Assembly (NCBI GenBank): GCA_035763085.1
Contig: DASUBV010000129.1
Span: 1-23,211 of the forward strand
Direction: 5' to 3'
Origin: DASUBV01 sp035763085
Lineage (GTDB): Bacteria > Actinomycetota > Actinomycetes > Streptosporangiales > Streptosporangiaceae
Length of the DNA stretch: 23,211 bases
Shown one piece after another: positions 10,601 through 16,470 of the stretch. How positions within the stretch are numbered: position 1 is the stretch's first letter; each line of letters begins with the position of its first letter. The translations under genes were made by a program, and so were the position numbers. The notes beneath the pieces are model-generated. The model saw only the letters and a program-made list of their open reading frames with translations, had not been told where the DNA came from and did no database searches.

Positions 10601-10814
10601 CGAGGACCGGCGCCTGCTGTTCGTCGGCATGACGCGGGCACGGTCGCGCCTGGTGCTGACCTACGCGGCCGCACGGCAGCGCGGCAGCCGGGGTGGCGCC
10701 GGCACCGTCACCGGAGCCTCGCCGTTCCTGCGCTCCCTGGGGCCGGTCCTCGCGGCCGAGCCCGTCCCGCCCCGGCCGCGGCGCCCGGCCGACCGGCAGC
10801 TGCGCCTGCTGTAG
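7641..10814 (+). CDS. EndoQ-like PHP/zinc endonuclease fused to a UvrD/PcrA-type helicase
   Basis: The N-terminal third (about 1-415) resembles Endonuclease Q (PHP phosphoesterase with zinc ribbon), which nicks DNA 5' to deaminated bases and abasic sites. All expected PHP metal ligands are visible: H7, H9, D41, H44, E92, H107/H108, H163, D222 and H224. A zinc ribbon follows with C276, C292 and C295, H273 being the probable fourth ligand, then the family motif HRVAELADRP (305 onward). A Pro/Ala-rich linker (about 430-475) leads to an SF1A helicase: Q motif Q488, Walker A AGPGAGKT (502-509), DEYQD (676-680), GDPDQ (703-707), motif V TLHASKGLEF (955-964), motif VI GMTRAR (996-1001). The segment between motifs IV and V is only about 130 residues, so subdomain 2B is reduced. 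The ATG at 7641 is followed at once by the PHP HxH motif; GGAAAG gives a modest ribosome site. It should unwind DNA 3'-5' and incise it, a repair role being inferred. Confidence 0.88.
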   Translation: MFHADLHIHSRYSRACSQDCDIEHLAWWALRKGITVVGTGDFTHPAWAADLRESLIPAEPGLLRLRPGLEDRLRRTSPRSCAGQVRFMLSAEISTIYRGGDRTRKVHHLLYAPTFEAADRITTALGKTGNLASDGRPILGLDSRNLLEITLSGGPGCYLVPAHAWTPWFAVLGSKSGFDLVADCYGDLADEVFAIETGLSSDPPMNWMCSALDRYRLVSNSDAHSPPMLGREATTLTCDLDYFAIAEAFRSGSGLHATIEFFPEEGRYHLDGHRKCGIRFEPGQSSQQGGICPACARPLTIGVAHRVAELADRPAGYRPAGAPGFAHLIQLRQVVAEIVGTGPASKKVMAETSRLVSALGPELGILSEVPLTEVGRAGGSVLAEALGRLRRGKAVREAGFDGEYGTVRLFQPGELDSGPALFDLPAGLPAAPRPRPAARKAGRPVPPAVPAVPPARQEPGPVLAAAPGGEPDAGGPAGRLLSGLDPEQRSAALAPAPLLIIAGPGAGKTRTLTHRIAYQVAAGAAPASCLALTFTRRAAEEMRARLAALSREPDHGEPDHGITGLGAVTVTTFHGLGLRILRELHEHAGLPADFRVADEAAVLAVAAQAAGSQQAGRELLRAASPGSPARATLVRELTSRGLVDFDGLIEVPASLLAAGPGLAAAMRDRWKLISVDEYQDIDAAQYQLLQLLAGDGTGLTAIGDPDQAIYGFRGADVGFFLRFGTDYPGTATRRLSVSYRASHEIVAAATAAIAPATLVPGRTLRAVTAGPPVSTHEAADEHAEAAWIARAIDQLLGGSSFHSLDSGRAGPDGHAGLSLAGIAILYRTDAQSAALGQALTRAGLPFRKGSHDLLQRRPGVPELLAEMRLAAPGSPPPAASGGSGGPIAARLASAARALATRPGRYQPVDILAAGELLTPLARRCGDDTERFWTEVSLGAAVDALDPRADVITLLTLHASKGLEFDVVFVAGCEDGLLPLRLPDTDLAEDRRLLFVGMTRARSRLVLTYAAARQRGSRGGAGTVTGASPFLRSLGPVLAAEPVPPRPRRPADRQLRLL
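9294..9323 (+). repeat. Perfect 15-bp tandem duplication inside the helicase gene
   Basis: GAGCCTGACCACGGG occurs twice in direct succession (9294-9308 and 9309-9323), adding an in-frame EPDHG-EPDHG to the helicase between motif Ia and the following TFHGL motif. It looks like a recent slippage duplication that kept the frame and lies in a surface-loop position. Confidence 0.85.
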
Positions 10815-10841
10815 GCGTCAGGCGTCAGGCGCCGGGCGTCA
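10814..10841. repeat. GGCGTCA triplet spanning the convergent stop codons
   Basis: GGCGTCA appears at 10814-10820, 10821-10827 and 10835-10841. The copies cover the ten bases between the helicase-fusion stop and the argA stop and enter the argA 3' end. This is a short local expansion; no hairpin terminator is evident between the two converging genes. Confidence 0.6.
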
Positions 10842-11337
10842 GGCGCAGCAGCATCCGGGTGTTACCCAGCGTGTTGGGCTTCACCCGGTCCAGGTCGAGG
10901 AACTCCGCCACGCCCTCGTCATACGAACGCAGCAACTCGGCGTACACCTCAGGCGTGGCGGCCTCGCCCTTGATCACCTCGAAGCCGTGCCGCTGGAAGA
11001 ACGGCACCGCGAAGGTGAGCACGAAGACCCGCCGGACACCTAGCTGCCGGGCCGTCGCGAGCAGGACGGTCACGATCTCGTGACCGGCGCCGCGGCCCTG
11101 GTGCGACTCGTCCACCGCGATGGTGCGGATCTCGGCGAGGTCCTCCCACATCACGTGCAGCGCGCCGCAGCCGATGAGGGCACCGGACTCATCGCAGGCC
11201 ACCCAGAATTCCTGGATGTCCTCATACAGGGTGACCGTCGCCTTATCGAGCAGCCGGCCCGAGGCCACGTTGGCATCGATCAGGGCGCGGATGCCCCGTA
11301 CGTCGCTCGTTCGTGCTCGCCGGATCGCGTACTGCAT
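10825..11337 (-). CDS. argA: Short-form N-acetylglutamate synthase (GNAT)
   Basis: The enzyme transfers acetyl from acetyl-CoA to L-glutamate, the first step of arginine synthesis. The 170-aa protein is a single GNAT domain without the amino-acid-kinase domain of E. coli ArgA, the form known from Mycobacterium tuberculosis (Rv2747) and other actinomycetes. Visible marks are the N-terminal IRRARTSDVRGIRALI, the family-typical LYEDIQEFWVA, AEIRTIAVDES followed by the acetyl-CoA loop QGRGAGHEIV, and VFVLTFAVPFFQRHGFEVI. It ends with the NTLGNTRMLLRL stretch typical of this subgroup. The ATG at 11337 is preceded by GGAGGT nine bases upstream. It converges on the nuclease-helicase gene with a ten-base gap. 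No ARG-box was recognised. Confidence 0.9.
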   Translation of the reverse strand: MQYAIRRARTSDVRGIRALIDANVASGRLLDKATVTLYEDIQEFWVACDESGALIGCGALHVMWEDLAEIRTIAVDESHQGRGAGHEIVTVLLATARQLGVRRVFVLTFAVPFFQRHGFEVIKGEAATPEVYAELLRSYDEGVAEFLDLDRVKPNTLGNTRMLLRLTPGA

Positions 11338-11761
11338 GCCGGGGCTACCTCCGCAAGGGCCTCACGCTGGGGATTTGAGCCAGCATCCCAAACGGAGGTC
11401 AGGCCTGGCAATTCGATTCCGTACGCAGCGTAACACCGCATGCACATATTGTTCTCCAGCGCCGGTCAGGGACCTATTCGCGCACATCACATGCAGATCA
11501 CGCTCGGTTCACGTCTCCGCTGACACGCCGTCTGACCTGCGGAAATGATGACGTGCACGATCCTGGTCGCGGGCGCGGAGCAGTATGGGCAGCGTCAGAA
11601 CTGGCGGTGCGGACGGCAAAGCACGCGACCGCTGTGCGCGCGCCAGATGTTATGAAGATCTCAAATCTTTGCTGTTTGGCTCCGGCGCCACTGCACCATC
11701 GATTAATCTCCATCGCTGTTACCCCGTTGCGGCCGGCCCTACCCAGGTCCGGCATGCCACG
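11338..11761. other. Intergenic region between argA and the c-di-AMP riboswitch
   Basis: This stretch carries the divergent promoters of argA and the nlpC transcript. It is less GC-rich than the genes around it, notably at 11440-11550 and 11645-11725. A small dyad, AAGAT (11655-11659), five bases, ATCTT (11665-11669), and an A/T-rich GATTAAT (11701-11707) about 55 bases before the riboswitch could belong to its promoter; no clean -35 and -10 pair could be assigned. No open frame with coding character was seen. Confidence 0.4.
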
Positions 11762-11910
11762 ACCCGCCGAGTTCCTGGCGTGCACCACGCGCCAGGGAGC
11801 CGGGGACCCATGTTCCCGGGGTGAATCGGCAGACTGCAGCCGCACCCGCGGCTGCGGGCGGCCGTAGGGCTCCTCCAGCCCGAACCCGTCAGCTAACCCG
11901 GTAGGCGGCC
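11762..11910 (+). promoter_or_regulatory. c-di-AMP riboswitch (ydaO/yuaA class)
   Basis: The conserved core of the ydaO aptamer is easy to read: GGGAGCCGGGGACCC (from 11795), CCGGGGTGAATCGGC (from 11816), CCGTAGGGCTCC (from 11862) and CCCGAACCCGTCAGCTAACC (from 11879), closing with GTAGGCGG. Outer stem P1 pairs CCGCC (11764-11768) with GGCGG (11904-11908); GCAGCCGC with GCGGCTGC forms the variable arm (about 11837-11854). The class binds two c-di-AMP molecules and usually turns expression off; in actinomycetes it typically precedes genes for cell-wall hydrolases and resuscitation factors, as here. The aptamer ends only about three bases before the ribosome binding site. Confidence 0.93.
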
Positions 11911-11934
11911 AAGGAGAGGAGACTCCACGTGGAG
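11911..11934 (+). promoter_or_regulatory. Ribosome binding site with start-codon palindrome (possible expression platform)
   Basis: AAGGAGAGGAG (11911-11921) is a strong, doubled Shine-Dalgarno sequence directly after the riboswitch. CTCCACGTGGAG (11923-11934) is a perfect 12-bp palindrome that includes the GTG start at 11929. CTCC at 11923-11926 can pair with either GGAG of the ribosome site or with GGAG at 11931-11934, so alternative pairings could hide or expose translation initiation. There is no room for an intrinsic terminator between aptamer and start codon. Confidence 0.55.
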
Positions 11935-12996
11935 CGCTTGCCACACGGCAGGCATCACCAGCACAGCCGGCGCCCGGCCGCAGCAGCGCGGGACCGGGCG
12001 GGACGGCGGCCGCTTTCCGCCTGGACCCGCCTGACCGTCGTGACCGGAGCCCTGGCTCTGGCCAGCGTCGCCCTCCCGGCCGGCATCGCGGGGGCAGCGA
12101 CCCAGTCGCCGGCGTCCGGCACGCCGAGCCTGAAGGTCACCCTGGCCAAGGCGCAGAAGCTCGCCAACGAGATCGAGAAGCTGGGCCAGCAGTACGACTC
12201 CCTGCAGATCCAGCTGCGCCAGGCGCGCCGGCAGGCGCGGCTGTCCCGCCTCGCCGCGGCCCGCTACCAGAAGCTGGTGTCCTCCGGCCAGAAGGCGCTC
12301 GGGCAGATCGCGGCCCAGGGCTACATGAACGGATCGCTGGACCCGACCCTGCAGATGCTGCAGACCTCCAATCCGCAGCAGTTCCTGGACCAGACCTCGA
12401 TCATGCTGCAGCTCCAGCAGGAGAATGGCGACAAGCTGAGCCAGGTCTCCACCGCCGAGCAGGCGGCCAGGAAGGCTCAGCTGGCCGCCGCGCAGCAAGA
12501 CACGCAGGCCGCCAGGCTGTCCAGCCAGATGCGCAAGAAGGTGGCCAAGTACCAGGCCAAGCAGAAGGTGCTGGACAGCACGGCATACAAGCAGGCGCTC
12601 GACATCTACAACGAGACCGGGAAGTACCCCGATATCTCCATCACGGGTAACTCGCTCCAGGTGCAGGCCCTGCGGGCGGCCATGACCCGGGTGGGCGACC
12701 CCTACGTGTGGGCCGCCGCCGGGCCGAGCGCGTTCGACTGCTCGGGCCTGGTGGTGTGGGCCTACGCCCAGCTCGGCATCAGCCTGCCGCACTACACCGG
12801 CGACCTATGGAACTCCGGCGTGCACGTGGCGCGCAGCGACCTCCAGCCCGGCGACCTGGTGTTCTTCTACGGCCTGGACCACGTCGGCTTCTACGTCGGC
12901 AACGGCCTGTTCCTTGACGCCCCGCAGACCGGCCAGGACGTGCAGGTCCAGCCGATGCTGTGGAGCGTTTATGACGGCGCGGTGCGGATCGGCTAA
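11929..12996 (+). CDS. Secreted NlpC/P60 peptidoglycan endopeptidase with coiled-coil stalk
   Basis: NlpC/P60 enzymes cut peptide stems of peptidoglycan. The 355-aa protein has a long basic leader and a hydrophobic core (about 34-55) ending AGA-AT, a probable signal-peptidase site. Residues 65-225 are a Gln/Lys/Ala-rich coiled coil like that of RipA and other actinobacterial P60 proteins, which usually holds the enzyme inactive or recruits it to the divisome. The catalytic domain (about 238-355) has the nucleophile C271 in FDCSGLVVWAY and H318 in DHVGFYVGNG; the third polar position appears as D330 or Q333 in LDAPQTG. Translation starts at GTG 11929 after a strong ribosome site. Expression is almost certainly governed by the c-di-AMP riboswitch just upstream. 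A strong palindromic terminator follows. Confidence 0.92.
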   Translation: MERLPHGRHHQHSRRPAAAARDRAGRRPLSAWTRLTVVTGALALASVALPAGIAGAATQSPASGTPSLKVTLAKAQKLANEIEKLGQQYDSLQIQLRQARRQARLSRLAAARYQKLVSSGQKALGQIAAQGYMNGSLDPTLQMLQTSNPQQFLDQTSIMLQLQQENGDKLSQVSTAEQAARKAQLAAAQQDTQAARLSSQMRKKVAKYQAKQKVLDSTAYKQALDIYNETGKYPDISITGNSLQVQALRAAMTRVGDPYVWAAAGPSAFDCSGLVVWAYAQLGISLPHYTGDLWNSGVHVARSDLQPGDLVFFYGLDHVGFYVGNGLFLDAPQTGQDVQVQPMLWSVYDGAVRIG

Positions 12997-13032
12997 CCCC
13001 CCGTACGCCGATCCCATCGCGCCCCGGTAGGT

Positions 13033-13074
13033 ACGTCGCGCCCGGAGCCAGCTAGCTGGCTCCGGGCGTGACGT
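13033..13074 (+). terminator. 42-nt near-perfect palindromic terminator after the NlpC/P60 gene
   Basis: Positions 13039-13068 are a perfect 30-bp inverted repeat centred between 13053 and 13054 (GCTAGC centre). The stem extends outward through one G-T pair to ACGTC at 13033-13037 and GACGT at 13070-13074. It starts 36 bases past the stop codon. It lacks a T tract, matching the stem-only terminators of GC-rich actinomycetes, and being symmetric could also stop transcription arriving from lysS. Confidence 0.8.
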
Positions 13075-13098
13075 GTCCCCGGCGACGTCCGGGGCGGC

Positions 13099-13130
13099 TC
13101 CCAGGGGTCCGGGCCTGCGGCGCCCTGGGA
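13099..13130 (-). terminator. Hairpin downstream of lysS, distant relative of the disA-end repeat
   Basis: TCCCAGGG (13099-13106) pairs with CCCTGGGA (13123-13130) around a 16-base GC-rich loop. The following GCTGGTTCCAGGGGTGCGGG (from 13136) recalls the CTTGGGGGTTCCAGGGGGTCGG layout found after disA at 131-152. Both lie just past the 3' end of a minus-strand gene, so a terminator role is likely and common descent possible. Confidence 0.45.
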
Positions 13131-13173
13131 CCGGGGCTGGTTCCAGGGGTGCGGGCCCTCCGGGGCAGTAGCG

Positions 13174-14664
13174 TCAGCTGGGCTTGACGAGGGGGAACAG
13201 GACCGTCTCCCGGATGCCCGCGCCGGTCAGCATGATCAGCATCCGGTCGATGCCCATGCCCATCCCGCCGCTGGGCGGCATCCCGTGCTCCAGGGCCCGC
13301 AGGAAGTCCTCATCCAGCTGCATGGCCTCCGGGTCACCGCCGGCCGCCAGCAGCGACTGCGCGGTCAGCCGGGCGCGCTCCTCGACCGGGTCGACCAGCT
13401 CGGAGTAGGCCGTGGCAATCTCGGTCCCGAACGCGACCAGGTCCCACTTCTCGGCCAGCCTCGGGTCCTCGCGGTGCTGCCGCGTCAGCGGCGACACCTC
13501 GACCGGGAAATCGCAGTAGAACGTCGGCTCGACCGTGCGCGCCTCGGACAGGTGCTCGTGCATCTCCAGCAGGATCTGCGCGGCGTTCCAGCTCGGCTGC
13601 AGATCCACCCCGGCCCGGGCGGCCAGCTTGCGCAGTTCCTCGGCGCTGGTACCGGGGGTAACCTGCTCGCCGAGCGCCTCCGACAGCGCCCCGTGCACCG
13701 TGACCGTCCGCCACTCGCCGCCGATGTCGTACTCCGACCCGTCCGGCCGCCGCACCACCGTCCCGCCCAGGGCGTTGCGCGCCGCCGACTGCAGCAGTTC
13801 CCTGGTGAGCGTGGCCTGCGTGGTGTAGTCGCCGTAGGCCTCGTAGACCTCGAGCATGGTGAACTCCGGATTGTGCGTCGAGTCGGCGCCCTCGTTCCGG
13901 AAAATCCTGCCGATCTCATACACCCGCTCGATCCCGCCCACCACGAGCCGCTTGAGGTACAGCTCCAGCGCGATGCGCAGGTACAGCTCCATGTCGTAGG
14001 CGTTCATGTGGGTCGTGAACGGCCGGGCGTTGGCGCCGCCGTGCAGCGTCTGCAGCACCGGGGTCTCGACCTCGAGGTAGCCCCGGTCATGCAGGTCCTC
14101 GCGCACCGACCGGGTCACCGCGGCGCGGATCTCGGCCATCCGGCGGGCCTGCGGGTTGGTGATCAGGTCCAGGTAGCGCTGCCGGACCCGGGCTTCCTCG
14201 CCCAGGCCGTGGCGCTTGTCCGGCAGCGGCCGCAGGGCCTTGGCGGTGATGGCGAACGAGTCGGCCAGCACAGACAGCTCACCGCTGCGCGAGGTAATGA
14301 CCTCGCCCTCGACGCCGATGTGGTCGCCGAGGTCCACGTCCTGCTTCCAGTCGGCGAGCCGCCCGGCGCCCACGCGGTCCAGGGAGATCATCACCTGGAT
14401 GTCGCCGCTGCCGTCGCGGAGGGTGGCGAAGCAGAGCTTGCCGCCGTTGCGGTACAGCACGACCCGGCCGGCCACCCCGACCCGCTCGCCCGTGGACGTA
14501 TCGGGAGCCAGGTCCGGATAGCGCTCACGGACGGCCGCGATCATGTCGGTACGCGGGAACCCGACCGGATACGGGTCAGTGCCCGCCGCCCGCAGCCGGT
14601 CCAGCTTGGCCCGGCGGATCTGCATCTGCTCGGGCGTATCGTCGGCCCGGCCATCGTCGCTCAT
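13174..14664 (-). CDS. lysS: Lysyl-tRNA synthetase, class II
   Basis: LysS attaches lysine to tRNA-Lys. The 496-aa protein has the N-terminal OB-fold anticodon-binding domain (about 55-160, VAGRVVLYRNGGKLCFATLRDGSGDIQV-type strands), then the class II core: motif 1 around the VETPVLQTLHGGANARPF region, motif 2 FRNEGADSTHNPEFTMLEVYEAY, and motif 3 GMGMGIDRMLIMLTG, ending LFPLVKPS. Its length is typical for free-standing LysRS; there is no membrane domain of the LysX type. The ATG at 14664 has no strong ribosome site. Upstream on the same strand lies coaX, with a 57-base gap, as in other actinomycetes. Downstream the conserved partner lsr2 is separated by about 6.4 kb of other genes. Confidence 0.97.
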   Translation of the reverse strand: MSDDGRADDTPEQMQIRRAKLDRLRAAGTDPYPVGFPRTDMIAAVRERYPDLAPDTSTGERVGVAGRVVLYRNGGKLCFATLRDGSGDIQVMISLDRVGAGRLADWKQDVDLGDHIGVEGEVITSRSGELSVLADSFAITAKALRPLPDKRHGLGEEARVRQRYLDLITNPQARRMAEIRAAVTRSVREDLHDRGYLEVETPVLQTLHGGANARPFTTHMNAYDMELYLRIALELYLKRLVVGGIERVYEIGRIFRNEGADSTHNPEFTMLEVYEAYGDYTTQATLTRELLQSAARNALGGTVVRRPDGSEYDIGGEWRTVTVHGALSEALGEQVTPGTSAEELRKLAARAGVDLQPSWNAAQILLEMHEHLSEARTVEPTFYCDFPVEVSPLTRQHREDPRLAEKWDLVAFGTEIATAYSELVDPVEERARLTAQSLLAAGGDPEAMQLDEDFLRALEHGMPPSGGMGMGIDRMLIMLTGAGIRETVLFPLVKPS

Positions 14665-14721
14665 CTGCCCGAGGCTACCGGTCTGGCCGGCCGCCGGGCA
14701 CCGCGATATCAGCGCCGGGGC

Positions 14722-15519
14722 CTACCCGCTGGCCTGGGCGGTGTTGCGCTCGTAGATCAGCCGCAGCCCGACCAGGGTGAGCCACGGCTCGTAGGCGTCG
14801 ATGACCTTGACCTCGTCCATCACCAGCGGGGCCAGCCCGCCGGTGGCGACGACCGTGACGGCGTCCGGGTCGCCGGGGGCCAGCTCGGCCGCCATCCGGG
14901 TCACGATTCCCTCGACCTGGCCGGCGAATCCGAAGATGATGCCCGACTGCAGGGCCTCGACGGTGCTCTTGCCGACCACCCGGCCCGGCCGGGCCAGCTC
15001 CACCTTGAGCAGCTGCGCGGCGCGCCGCGACAGCGCGTCGACCGAGATCTCAATACCGGGAGCCAGCGCCCCGCCAACGAACTCGCCGCGCTCGCTGACG
15101 GCGTCGAAGTTGGTGGAGGTGCCGAAGTCCACCACGATGGCCGGGCCGCCGTACAGGTGCACGGCCGCGGCGGCGTTGGTGATCCGGTCGCTGCCGACTT
15201 CCTTGGGGTTGTCGTAGCGCACCGGCACGCCAGTCTTCACGCCCGGCTCTACGATGACCGCTGGGACGTCGCCGTAGTACCGGCGGAACATCTCTCTCAT
15301 CTCGTGCAGAACGGACGGCACGGTGGAGCACAGCGCGATCCCGCTGATGTCTGGCCCGGCGAACATCGCGCTCTGGTCGAGCAGTCCCTGCAGGATGACC
15401 GCGAGCTCGTCGGCCGTGCGCTTGGGGTCGGTGGCGATCCGCCAGTGCTCGATCACTTCCTCGCCGTCGAAGACGCCGAGCACGGTGTTGGTATTGCCCA
15501 CGTCGATCGTCAGCAGCAT
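14722..15519 (-). CDS. coaX: Type III pantothenate kinase (CoaX)
   Basis: CoaX phosphorylates pantothenate with ATP, the first step of CoA synthesis from vitamin B5; the type III form needs a monovalent cation and is not inhibited by CoA. The 265-aa sequence has the ASKHA phosphate loop DVGNTNTVLGVF with D6, the pantothenate site GSDR (D111), VVDFGTSTNFD (131-139) and GGALAPGIEIS, followed by the ATGG motif near the C terminus (VVATGGLAPLV). Start ATG at 15519 is preceded by GGGAGG at eight bases. It follows panC by 18 bases, so the two are surely co-transcribed, placing the pathway's final pantothenate-forming step next to its kinase. In mycobacteria panD lies between them; it is missing here. 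Confidence 0.96.
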   Translation of the reverse strand: MLLTIDVGNTNTVLGVFDGEEVIEHWRIATDPKRTADELAVILQGLLDQSAMFAGPDISGIALCSTVPSVLHEMREMFRRYYGDVPAVIVEPGVKTGVPVRYDNPKEVGSDRITNAAAAVHLYGGPAIVVDFGTSTNFDAVSERGEFVGGALAPGIEISVDALSRRAAQLLKVELARPGRVVGKSTVEALQSGIIFGFAGQVEGIVTRMAAELAPGDPDAVTVVATGGLAPLVMDEVKVIDAYEPWLTLVGLRLIYERNTAQASG

Positions 15520-15537
15520 GATTTGCCTCCCGCTGGC

Positions 15538-16470
15538 TTACTGGCGCTGGCCCGGCGGCTCGTCGCCGAACGTCAGCCAGCAGTTGTCGATCAGCCGCGT
15601 GGTGCCGACCCTGGCCGCCACGAGCAGCAGCGCCGGCCCAGTATGGTCGGGCCCGACCTCGGCGAAGGTCACCGGGTCGGCCAGTGTCAGGTAGTCGAGC
15701 TCCACCGGCGGCTCGCTCGCTCCGGCCGCGTCCAGCAGCAGGGCGGCAGCCGCGAGCGCGGCCTTGGGCCCGGCGCTGACCGCGGCCGACGCGGCGGCCA
15801 GTGCCCGCGGCAGGGCCAGCGCGGCGGCGCGCTCCCAGTCCGACAGGTAGACATTGCGGCTGGATATGGCCAGGCCGTCCGGGTCACGGCGGGTCGGCGC
15901 GGCGGCGATCTGCACCGGCAGGTCCAGGTCGGCGACCATGTGCCGGATCAGGGCGAGCTGCTGGGCGTCCTTCTCGCCGAACACCGCGATGTCGGGCGCG
16001 GTGAGATGCAGCAGCTTGAGCACGACGGTCAGCACCCCGCCGAAGAAGCCGGGCCGGAACTCGCCCTCCAGCAGCCGTCCGACCGGGCCAGGGTCGACCG
16101 TGACCTGCGGCTCGGCCGGGTAGATCTCGCGCCCGGCGGGGGCGAACACGACGGCGGCGCCTTCCTGGGCGCAGATCTCCAGGTCCTGCTCGATCGTCCT
16201 CGGGTACCGGCCGAAGTCCTCGCCGGCGCCGAACTGGAGCGGGTTGACGAAGATGCTGACCAGGACACTGCCCCCCTGGCCCTGCTGCGCGCCGGTGCCC
16301 TGGCCTGGCTGCCCGCCCGGCGCGGCGGCGGCCAGCTCGCGGGCCCGCCGGATCAGGGACCGGTGGCCGTCATGCAGCGCGCCCATCGTGGGCACCAGCA
16401 CCACGGGCCGGGGCATCGTGGCGCGCGCGGTGGCCAGGCCCAGCCGGGTCCTGGCCAGGATCGGCATCAT
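15538..16470 (-). CDS. panC: Pantothenate synthetase (PanC)
   Basis: PanC joins pantoate and beta-alanine through a pantoyl-adenylate. The 310-aa protein shows PTMGALHDGH (27-36) containing the HIGH-type nucleotide motif, SIFVNPLQFGAGEDFGRYPR, FFGGVLTVVLKLL, FGEKDAQQLALIRHMVADL and the KMSKS-like SSRNVYLS. A Gly/Gln-rich insertion (about residues 50-65) precedes SIFVNP and is unusual but lies in a loop. The ATG at 16470 overlaps the DUF2520 stop by four bases (ATGA), showing translational coupling. The C-terminal region is also normal (ARVGTTRLIDN). Beta-alanine supply would need a panD elsewhere. Confidence 0.96.
   Translation of the reverse strand: MMPILARTRLGLATARATMPRPVVLVPTMGALHDGHRSLIRRARELAAAAPGGQPGQGTGAQQGQGGSVLVSIFVNPLQFGAGEDFGRYPRTIEQDLEICAQEGAAVVFAPAGREIYPAEPQVTVDPGPVGRLLEGEFRPGFFGGVLTVVLKLLHLTAPDIAVFGEKDAQQLALIRHMVADLDLPVQIAAAPTRRDPDGLAISSRNVYLSDWERAAALALPRALAAASAAVSAGPKAALAAAALLLDAAGASEPPVELDYLTLADPVTFAEVGPDHTGPALLLVAARVGTTRLIDNCWLTFGDEPPGQRQ

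Noticed and set aside
11360..11440. T-loop-like sequences (AATTCGATTCC; GCTCAAATCC on the other strand)
   Set aside because: Stems of a cloverleaf cannot be completed on either strand; not a tRNA.
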